DNA from: Datnioides undecimradiatus
Lineage: Eukaryota; Chordata; Actinopteri; Lobotiformes; Datnioididae
Direction: 5' to 3'
NCBI GenBank assembly: GCA_008933995.1
Contig: WARS01000014.1
Location: 4,015,192 to 4,079,191 of the forward strand
Length of the DNA stretch: 64,000 nucleotides
The position numbers and the translations under genes were made by a program. This document shows positions 54,901 through 64,000 of this stretch, piece after piece; the first letter of the stretch is position 1, and every line of letters begins with the position of its first letter. Below the pieces are notes generated by a model. The model was given only the letters and a program-made list of their open reading frames with translations. It made no database searches and was not told the origin of the DNA.

Positions 54901-56365
54901 AGTGTAAATATTTGTAAGCAAATATAATGTTACAGCGGGAAAAAGGGAGTGACAAATAGGCACGCAAACTAAAAGTGAAGTCTGGTGCTCTCAGAGAACC
55001 AAATATGCTCTTCAGCTCCTGCTTTGTGTATTTTCTTTTCCTCCCCTTGTGTTTCATTTCTCTTATTCTTTCTTTTCTCTGCAACTCTTTCTTTCGCGCT
55101 TTCCGCCATGCATCACTGACACTTCAACCAAGTGCCTGACTGGCTTGTTTTCGTGGTGACCTGTCTCCCAGCCTGCAGTATATAAGGCGCACACACAGAC
55201 ATGCACACATACACACACTAATTTAGGGAGATTTATGAGGGGGGCCTTGCACCAGGAGCCATGCAGGCTGACCCCAGGGGTGTAGGGGGGGACTGGGTGG
55301 GGGAGGGGGCCTGGCTCCACAGGGGGGGACATTAATAATCCAGAACCAGGTCTGTCTCTGGGCCTGGCCCTGGGCCTCGGACACCAGGCTGTAACAGGCT
55401 GCAGTGGCCCAGTTTACTGGGAGAGAAACATCCAGTTCTACAAGCCATACTAATATCAGATAGATGGATACCTCGACTGAAAAAGACAAAACATAAAAGA
55501 AAACATGTAGGAACACATATTGAACACACAGAGACATGAGGGTAGACACACAAATACAGACCATCTCTCACACACACATACATGCACACACACACACACA
55601 CACTCTGCTCCATTCCTTTGGAGTGCTACTCCTCAAAGTAGCAGCGAGCACCTCTATATTGCCCTCATGTCTATCTTAAGTGTCATGATTTATTCAAATA
55701 GAACATCTCACTGCGCTGAAAAATTCATTTCCAGCTCGCTCTCCGCATCGTCCCATCCTCCTCCTCGTCTGTATCTGCTCGATGTGTGTGCATGTCATGT
55801 CAGCTGAATTTGCCCCGTTGTTAAATATTTCTCAGAACAAATGGACCCTGGAGGAGGGAGACGGTGGGTCAGGGGAGGATCCGCGTTGTGCCTACGCCGC
55901 TCAGGGAGAGGTGCCACTTGGGAGAGATCGCTCCTCGCTTCCCCCGGAGCCGGAGCTCCAGTCCCAGCTTGGGGACAGAAGTCCCAGAGACACTTAACCA
56001 ATTGTGTTTCATCCATTTCATCCGAAAAGGATCATTCAAAATTCAACTGAGAAATGTGTGCAGGGAGCATTGAAAGACAGGCAATGAGATCTCTCCTGCG
56101 TGCGAACAGCGTAGCAGAAAGTAGCGCTGGGTTCAACAACTTGTAGCCTGATAACATCGCTACCTGTGGCCTGGCTTTACACCAGAGCACCGGGGGGAAA
56201 ATGCAACCAAATAAACATCTGTGCATGCGTGTGTGTATGTGTGTGTGTATCAGAGCCATGATGAATAAGAGGCTGTCTGGGTGATGGACAAGCTTGGCAG
56301 GCGGTGCTGATTGAAACACTTCCTCTGTCGGGGCCTGGCCCATTAATCTGATGGAGACAGAGACA

Positions 56366-56375
56366 AAGAGAGAGA

Positions 56376-56433
<58 letters not shown>

Positions 56434-56440
56434 GAGAGAG
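56366..56440. repeat. Long (GA)n purine tract
   Basis: About 75 bases of GA with few interruptions, a mirror-symmetric purine tract able in principle to form triplex DNA. It encodes only artefact Arg/Glu or Ser/Leu frames. Confidence 0.95.
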
Positions 56441-57244
56441 CTCCAGGCCCCCAGACCAGTAATGAAGGGTCCTGGTCCCTCTCACCTCAGAGCTGTCCTG
56501 CCATGCTGGGACGTTCTGCTACCCTGTCCAGTCCAAACCCTGCCCTCGTGGGACTGACCAGTGAATAATGGCCCTGTCATCAGCCTGGGTAGACGCTGCC
56601 GCACAGCCGAAGGGTGTGTGTGACCGTGTGTGTGTGTGTGACCGCGTGCTTATGCCCGCCTGCGTGCCTCCCCGCGCAGTCATTTACCCTAACTGTTCTC
56701 CTCTCTACCTTAGTTGAAGACTGATGTATTCATATTGAATAGTGTTGATTTAAGCACATGTTAAACTTAATGCATAATGCATCGACTATATATAGCTTGA
56801 TAAAGAGCATTGTGTCAGCCCAGGACCGGCCCCATACATTGTGGGGATGAATGTGCCGCTTGCAAAAGTTCTTTCTTTTTGTTCCATTTAAGCACTGTAT
56901 TAAATCATAACTATGACTGTGACTGTACACAGGCTCAAGGTTATGTTTCTAAATGCAGCAGGATCAGAAATCAGAAACTTAATTAGTGTGCCGCGTTTGT
57001 TCTCGGGTGAAAAGTTGTTCCCTCCAATGGGTCTTGAGGGAGGAATATGGAAGCAGAGAGTGGGAGAGACTGAGAAAATGTGAGACAGAGAAGAGGGTGT
57101 GTGTGACGGAGGCAAGTAAGAGGGAGATTGATACTGAACAGAGACGTATGGCTTCCTACGGTGTGTGTGTGTGTGTGTGTGTGTGCGTGTGGACGTGCAC
57201 ATGTGTGTTTTGGCCTCAGCATCCCTCTGTGTTTATCAAACATA

Positions 57245-57490
57245 TTACAGCTCCTTCTAGATTCCTCACCTGCACACCCCCAGCCTGCTACATATGGCCC
57301 ACCAATCACAAAATAAGGAATCATGCATACATTAGCATAGCTAATGGCCTACCCTCTCCATTTAATATGCAAATTTCCTGAAACATTACTGAATGCCGTC
57401 TGTTCTAAATGAATAAATTTGAATCGCAATTAGAATAATCCTTTATAATTAATGAAAACTGTCAATTTTGGTTCATAAGTAATTTGATTA
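57245..57490. promoter_or_regulatory. Candidate intronic conserved enhancer-like element with perfect octamer
   Basis: An AT-rich unique block with a perfect octamer ATGCAAAT at 57367-57374 and at least six TAAT/ATTA cores (gcaattagaat, tataattaatg, gtaatttgatt). It is bounded by a GT tract on the left. Among all blocks in the window this one has the strongest enhancer-like texture, but conservation is not tested. Confidence 0.45.
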
Positions 57491-58304
57491 AAGTGGTGAT
57501 GGGACACTTATGAAGTTCATCGGGCTGCGAGGAGTGTGAACACAGACTCGCACGCATGCTTGCAAACACACACACACACACACATACACAAGCTGCATGA
57601 CAACCAACAGCAGGGCCAGGGCTGCATTATTGATGAAGATGATTAATAAACTTATGAAAGTGGTTGTCACACATGCCAGACCTTTTTTTTTATTTTTATT
57701 TTTTTTTTTTACCCAACACAACTTCTTTCCACTCCTTTACCGCCGTGGAGAAACAACAGATCAATCACGCCTTTCTGCCACCTGACAGAGAGGGAAAAGT
57801 GAGGGAGTGATTGAAAAGGTTTCCCGGCCTCGTGGTGCTGTGTCAGTGGCCTGTCTGTCCGGTGGGAGACACTGATGGACTGTCGAAGCAGAGAGAGCAC
57901 CACACACACACATGCCAAGTCATTACAGGGGGGTTGAAGCATTTCCCTGTTGTTTCTCGCAGGGCGGACGGGCTGCGCCGCTGTTTGCTGGCTTTTATCA
58001 GTATATAATAACATGTTATGAGGAGCATGTGGTTGAAGAAGAGGGCGCACAGTCTGTAACTGTTCATCAACATCCCCTTCTTCACCATTAACTCTCTCAT
58101 GCTGTGCTATGCTGCCACTGAAGCGTATAATGGTGTCACTTAAATTAGGGTCACTCAACTGTGGGAAATTGTTGCAATGTGTATCTCTTCCCCTTGTACC
58201 GTATGTATATGAACGTGAGCACCCTGGTGTTTGCGCCCCAACGCGAATGTGTGTGTGTGCGCATGAGTGTGTTTGCATGGCTTCAGCCCAATAATAATGG
58301 TCCA

Positions 58305-58460
58305 GATAGTGTAGAGCCTCGCAGACTAATTAGCCATATCACTGAGAAAATAGCAGCCTGCTAATTAATGGGTATTATGGCATTTCAGAAGTCACTGCTC
58401 TAATTGGGAGGGAACTGAGCCTCGCATTTCCATACTGCAGTAATACCGGCTTTATCCGCC
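58305..58460. promoter_or_regulatory. Candidate intronic conserved element
   Basis: A unique block with agactaattagcc, ctgctaattaatgggt and gctctaattggg, three spaced homeodomain TAATTA/TAATTG sites within about 90 bases. Confidence 0.4.
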
Positions 58461-60559
58461 TGTCTATCTGTCGGTCTGTCTGTCTACCTACTTGGCATGC
58501 TTGCTTTTAAATACAATCCTCCACAGGCACACAGGCAAAATAATTATCCTGCACATGCTCGCATTTTCAAATGCGTGCATACACATACACACAGTAATAC
58601 ACACGGTTTTTACACATGACTACAGCTCCTTTAACCATAAGAAGACCAGAATCATTCATTTTTGTAACCTCTGACCCATAACCCTCTATATTTATTCTGA
58701 TTAAATATCTTCATATTGCTTTTAGAGTAAAAGAAGACTAATGCAAGTGAATTGGTGAGTAATATAATACATCTGAATAATTCTTTGATTCATTTTGAGT
58801 GTGTGTCTCCAAACCAGCTCTCTCTGATACACACGCATACGTGCATATCCCCTATAGGTTCCTCTTAACCCTATCAGACGGTGGGACAATCAAAATAGAT
58901 TTGCATTCAAATGCCACATGCTCGGTATCAAATATCAAATCAAGCCCGAGTCACCGAGACAGACAGACAGTCATCTCCCTGCATCCTCCACCACCCCTCC
59001 TGCACCTCCTCCCCCTTTCTCCTCTCAGGGTCCCTGGGACTCCCATTCTCCCCTGGACGAGCTCTATCGAGGAGTGACAGGCTGTGGCCAGGGTTTGATT
59101 GACAGCCTGTTGATGCTTCTCTTTCCACCACAGACGCGCGCACGCACACAGACGCACACACACACTCCCTGTTTGCCTCCGCCGCCTCCCCCCGCTCCTG
59201 CACTGGTCTGGGTGTCAGTGATAGCCCCTGGGCTAGTGCCCCGCAGGCTGCACAGCACTATACATACAAATCACAGTGTGTCAGCCTTGTGAATGGGCCC
59301 ATTTTGACTTTGTCCTTGTAAAGTCAGGCCCCCCTTCGAAGCGGGCTGGATCTGTATCCTGCCTCTTTTTGACTTTCCCTTTCATTCTAATATGCACACA
59401 CAGAGGCAGATGCACGATGAAACCTGCACAAAGGGACACGTAGTAGGAGTACGTGCACACATGAACACACATGTGCACAGAAACACACAGGAAAAATGGC
59501 AGATTTAAATGTGGTGCTAATGGGCAGCACCTCACAGGGACAGGGTATAAATACATCAACAGCAACACATGCACATAGACGGTCCACACACACACACATA
59601 CACCACAACGGCCAAGACCCGGGGCCTAATCTCACACACTCAGCTAGTACACCTGGTTAATGTTAAGAGGGCAGTTATAGTCAATTACATTCCCATATAA
59701 CGCATAAACCTCCACCCCGCCTGTGCTGGGAGAGTAATTGAAAACAGGCGCAGAGCGCACTGGGGTCCAGACAAAAAGTCAACTTCCCACCCCTGACTTT
59801 CCCATTCACTGCATGTGCCGTCTTCCCGTTCCATTTTCTGGAGTCCTGGGGGCAAACGTAAGGAGGAGGAAGGGGTGGGTTGCCATTTGGATATAACGCA
59901 GCAAAAGAGCAGGAGGATATGGAGTCATATGAGGTACTGGGGAGGAAGACAAAAGGAATGGGAAGGGGGAGATGGTGAGGGCTTTGTCTCCCAGGTGAGG
60001 TCCAGAAGAGGAGCAGTTGGGGTCGGGGTGCGATGGTGGTGGACTCGTGCCTGCGGTGGCGGTGTTCCGTGTGGGTGGGGTGAAGGTGGGAGGGGGGAGT
60101 TAAGGGGGACAGCGGTTGTAAGTAGGAGTTTGAGACTGACAGGTGACATTACCCTGCGTCATGGCTGGAGGGACAGAGGGACAGAGGGCGCGATGGTTAT
60201 CCAAGCAGAGAAATGTCAACGTCCAGACACCGCTGTGACACACACACACACCAAAACAAGAGCTGCACAGACACACAAGTACACAAAGATCCAGGACAAA
60301 GGAGTCTGGAGTCTTTGAGAGCGAAAAAGGCTGGCTACAGTGGGCAGAGATGAAGAGATTACATCCTCTCCATTTAAAAAAGGAGAAGATGAGAATAAAG
60401 AGACAAAGCAGAAGAAAAGGCGAAGAGTCACTGACTGCACTATTACGAGTCAACAACCTTGCATTTATTTCCACCGTCTGGTTTCCAAACAGTTGGTTCT
60501 CTCTCTACATTCGTCCCTTTTCAATCTGTGCTCTGCCGTTTTCATTAAAGCCTAACCTA

Positions 60560-60740
60560 ATTTTGGCAAAGCTTATAAAATGTCCATATTGCTGCTCATT
60601 CGACCCCATTGATTTAGTGTTTGGTTAAATATTCACGACTGTGGATGCAATTAACATGCTGTTAATGAATAATTGATCGCATCTTAAGCGGCCATAAAAC
60701 TCATGCATATTAATTATTGAAACAGGAAATATGAAAAAAA
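60560..60740. promoter_or_regulatory. Candidate intronic conserved element
   Basis: An AT-rich unique block with gcaattaacatg, gttaatgaataattgatc and catattaattattg. A perfect octamer follows at 60912-60919 beyond a poly-A run and a GT microsatellite. Inferred from composition. Confidence 0.4.
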
Positions 60741-62527
60741 AAAACAACCTTCCTTGTTTTGCCTCATTCAACGTTCTTTCATTTTGTTTCTTTAGTCAGG
60801 AGGGCCTGCTGAGAGTATTCGAGGGGGAAAAGTGCAGCTTGCGAGTGTGTGTGTGTGTGTGTGTGTGTGTGTACAGCAAGGAGACAGGAGGTAGAAAGTG
60901 CTATGAACACTATGCAAATGTCTCCCGTAAACACCGCTTTAACAGCCCTCGTGTGCATTTAAGCTGCCTTTGAGTACATCCATTTAGCTCGAACATACAT
61001 CTCTACGCGCGCGCCTGTGCGTCGTACAGCTCAGTGTGATGCGGAGTACAGTGCGGGCGGCGCGAGCGTTGTGTTGACAGCCTCGGTGTGACAGAGGTAG
61101 TAGCTGCCTGTTTTGAGAGGCAAGTGTTTACCAGGAGCGAACACAACACACCCACACACACACACTTACACACAAAAACAAATCTAGCGAACATGGGAGG
61201 CTTGTCAGCGCGAGACTGGAGATCAGTCAGCCAACAATGAGTTTCCTCTCCCACTGTGTCTCTACTAGTGTCTGGTTAGAGGCTGATGTCACCCCTGGCA
61301 CCTCCCCGGGCCCTGGTGAGTGCAGAACAATGGTACGGATAGGGAGATGGGGAGGCGGCAGTCAGCCTGAATGTGCCTCGTGCTAATGCTGCGATGCACC
61401 TGTGGTCAGGTGAATATTCAGCTCCCTTCCTCTGTGTGTGTGTTTGTTTGTGTGCACAGTTTGGGGGGTTAAATTCATTATCTGCACATCCTGCGCTCCT
61501 AAACCACTCTAAAATGTCTTGACATGAAAAATACATCCCAGGAGCAGCCACACACTCCAGGAAAACACCAATTTACATCGTTGCTTGTTATTTATTTAGC
61601 ACTCAAAAAGCTCTTGGAGGTGTGTGCGTGTGTTATGTGTGTTACCCCCCTCTATCTCCCTCTCCGGCACCTAACTAACTACTCTGCGATGTTGGTGCCT
61701 CGAAGCTAAAAGTGACAAGCCGTCAATTGTGTTCCAATATTAACCCCCTCTCAATGTCTGCGTGCCCGTCTTCTTCTTTGTGATGTTGGCTTGATCAAAG
61801 AAGCAGCACTTTGGCAAAAATAAACCAGGGAGAGTGAGATGGAGGACACCATGCTGCTCACAGACTGATGAACGACGGCCAGTCTCTCTGCGAAACACTG
61901 TCCCCCTTTTCTCTTCTTTGTCTCTCCATTTTACTCTTTCTCATTATCTCCTCCTCTCTCTCCCTCTCTCTTGGAGAGGCAACATGAGGCGTTGGCTGAG
62001 CATGATTCAATATCTTCTATATACAGCCAGGCAGTAAGTAGTAGTTCGTGGAGTGTAGAGTATACAATTTTATGGAAAAGAAGAGGCTATATGCTCGAGC
62101 TTTTTATATGGAGAGGAAGACAGCGCTCGCCAACATTTTTTTTCTCTGTTGCATACTATTCTGAAGTGAGATTGAAAGAAGGCTGAGCGGGGGATAAAAG
62201 AGAGAAGCAGACCACTGGAGAGACAGAATACGATAGAACGATGCCCTGTGTCTGTGTTTCATCTTATCTTAGCAGGTTCACCTAGCGGTGAGATTCCTCA
62301 AACGCACCTTCAGTCATCAGCAAGGGGGGGCTGAAGGGAAAGGGATGGAGAAATAGAGAGAGAGAGCGAGAGAGGGAGAGATGGGAGGTGGATCTCTCTG
62401 TGGCTAATTCTCTGGGTGTGGGAAAGCAGAGCACCTAACACAGGTTGGCCTGGTTTCAGTAATGAGTTTGATTCTTCTCTCTGCCTCCTCAGCCTCACTG
62501 GGGACTAAGACTGCATAATAACATCCT

Positions 62528-62528
<1 letters not shown>

Positions 62529-62570
<42 letters not shown>

Positions 62571-62762
62571 CACAAACAGGTCTATGGGGAGCTAATTATT
62601 CTCACCTGTGTTAATTATTGCTGTAAGCCAATCAGCGGACTCTGTGCTAATTAGGCAGTGTTAGGTCTGATTAGTGTTTTGCAGCAGGCCCACTCAAACT
62701 GTTATCTACCATACTAGTCCCCTCAGGCAAGAGAGGAGAGAGGAGAACAGGTGGAGGCTTGC

Positions 62763-62812
<50 letters not shown>
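62529..62812. repeat. Facing (CA)n and (GT)n microsatellites around a unique block
   Basis: A pure CA run (62529-62568) and a pure GT run (62765-62812) are inverted with respect to each other and separated by about 200 bases of unique sequence. That sequence contains repeated ctaatta/ttaatta words (62590-62690) and is itself a candidate conserved element. Confidence 0.9.
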
Positions 62813-62818
<6 letters not shown>

Positions 62819-63759
62819 CCCATGCTTAATAATAAATAACTGAGGGACAGCTCAAATTCACAATAAAACAAAGTCTAATCAGTTTCTTTTTGAATCAAAC
62901 TTCCATTAAACAAAACAACGCATGCCATCAATTCAACCAGTCTCTGGCCTCTGAGTTAATTGGACCTGGTTTGGGGTCGTTTCTTTTATCTGGACAAACA
63001 GCCCCTGTGCCCTTTTAGTTAATGAGGGCTGATCCAGGATCAGTTCTGTCACTAATGGCTCCTTTTTGCCAGGATAACCCCACGGATTGATCCACGCATC
63101 ACACATGCAACCTCCGTCCTGACCCAGGAGTGCTAGCTTGTGTGTGTGTGTGTGTGTGTGTTTGGCAGGAAGAACAGAGATGCCCAAAGAAGAAAGAGAG
63201 ACAGAGAAGAAGGGAGTGGTAAACGTATAAATGGAGGGTCTGTCGATGATCTCCCAGGTGAGAGGAATGAAAAGAAAAAAGGAGAGAAGGGGAGAAAAGA
63301 GGAGAAAGGATGAGAGAAGGAGGGGGGGGGGGAGAAAGGGGGAGAAGCTGGAGGAAACCTTCCTCTTATGACACGATTGATTTTCTTTCAGAGGCTTGAG
63401 CCTGTCACTACTGAACACTTGGTCCCCCACTCCTCCTCACAAACACACACAATCACACACACACACGCACAAACTCTGTGCCCTGACCTCCACGTGTGCC
63501 TGCTGGTCCATACTGGGTCTAATGACACCGGGGCCTCCCACAGATCAATACCAAACTGTCACTCAGCTGGCAAGCACACACTCGCTGCATACATACACAC
63601 ACAAAAGCAGTTGGACAGATGCAGAGACGCACACACATACGCGCGCGAGGTAGGGTATGCGTTTGCACATTTGTGTATGCTGGAAGCAATGTTTTCTACA
63701 ACCTCAGCAGATGCCCTCCTCCTACCCCTCCGCCCACGCCACCCCCAACACGCATGCAT

Positions 63760-63760
<1 letters not shown>

Positions 63761-63827
<67 letters not shown>
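63761..63827. repeat. (CA)n microsatellite, the longest in the window
   Basis: A pure CA run of about 33 units, flanked by a gcatgcatg step on the left. Confidence 0.95.
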
Positions 63828-63829
<2 letters not shown>

Positions 63830-64000
63830 GACCAAAGCCATATTCTCTCTCCTCAGCCGTTTTCTCACCCTCCTGCTCCCTCACACTGAGAGTCTGGGTG
63901 CTGATGTAATATTGATGAATGAGGATGGAGGCCCTATAAAAAGTGATAGGTCCTTGTGATTGTAAATTATAAATTGTTATCGATTTAACGTCAATTCCCA

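Larger units (their letters stand above)
50930..64000 (-). other. ebf1: ebf1 intron (partial, more than 13 kb)
   Basis: No exon for the N-terminal DNA-binding domain (zinc knuckle, NFFHFVLALYDRQG region) was found on the minus strand, nor any other gene on either strand. The intron holds many microsatellites, a 20-base G run, and several AT-rich unique blocks listed as candidate regulatory elements. A very long intron at this place is also known for mammalian EBF1. Confidence 0.8.

Noticed and set aside
57709-58278. A 189-codon minus-strand frame in the large ebf1 intron
   Set aside because: It lacks any EBF or other domain similarity, and no suitable splice sites or start context were seen. 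It spans CA repeats at its N-terminal end.
63368-63959. Overlapping long frames of poly-Thr/His and poly-Val/Cys
   Set aside because: They are translations of the (CA)n microsatellite at 63761-63827.
50930-64000. Possible upstream ebf1 exons (zinc knuckle and N-terminal DNA-binding domain)
   Set aside because: No frame resembling [20 protein letters not shown] or NFFHFVLALYDRQG was found; these exons are assumed to lie beyond the right edge.

Overview
The window is vertebrate, almost certainly spiny-rayed (percomorph) teleost, nuclear DNA. Evidence: spliced genes with GT/AG introns, a very high density of (CA/GT)n and (GA/CT)n microsatellites, and degraded copies of interspersed repeats typical of percomorph genomes. 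It holds parts of two protein-coding genes, both on the minus strand and in the order seen around human CLINT1-EBF1 on 5q33: the first coding exon and promoter of clint1 (clathrin interactor 1 / epsinR) at about 2.3-2.6 kb, and the 3' two-thirds of ebf1 (early B-cell factor 1, COE family transcription factor) from about 25 kb to beyond the right edge. I do not decide between the teleost ebf1a and ebf1b copies.

Layout. 1-2337: part of clint1 intron 1. 2338-2378: clint1 coding exon 1. 2379-2610: its 5' UTR and promoter. 2611 to about 25030: intergenic DNA with microsatellites, repeat fragments and AT-rich, homeodomain/POU-site-rich blocks that look like conserved non-coding elements (CNEs). About 25030-29233: probable ebf1 3' UTR. 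29234-50929: ten ebf1 coding exons with exact splice junctions and unbroken phase, together 414 codons plus the stop. 50930-64000: a single intron, open at the right edge, with no recognisable exon but several CNE-like blocks. The exons for the N-terminal part (first part of the DNA-binding domain and the zinc knuckle) must lie beyond 64 kb.

The ebf1 exons encode, in order, the end of the DNA-binding domain (50.9 and 49.8 kb), the TIG/IPT domain (46.8 and 45.0 kb), the helix-loop-helix with the vertebrate-type duplicated second helix (37.6, 34.2 and 33.5 kb), and the Ser/Thr/Pro-rich C-terminal transactivation region (32.1, 30.1 and 29.2 kb). The last exon encodes an EBF2-like tail, not the ...VPPM tail of the usual human EBF1 protein.

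The most striking non-genic structure is a perfect palindrome (two arms of 404 bp, 47371-48178) in an ebf1 intron. It abuts the only ambiguous base in the window (N at 47370) and is best read as an assembly fold-back. I found no convincing undescribed gene system. Points worth a second look are the palindrome, the tail exon, the tandem helix-2 exons, the excess of perfect POU octamers, and the candidate regulatory blocks.
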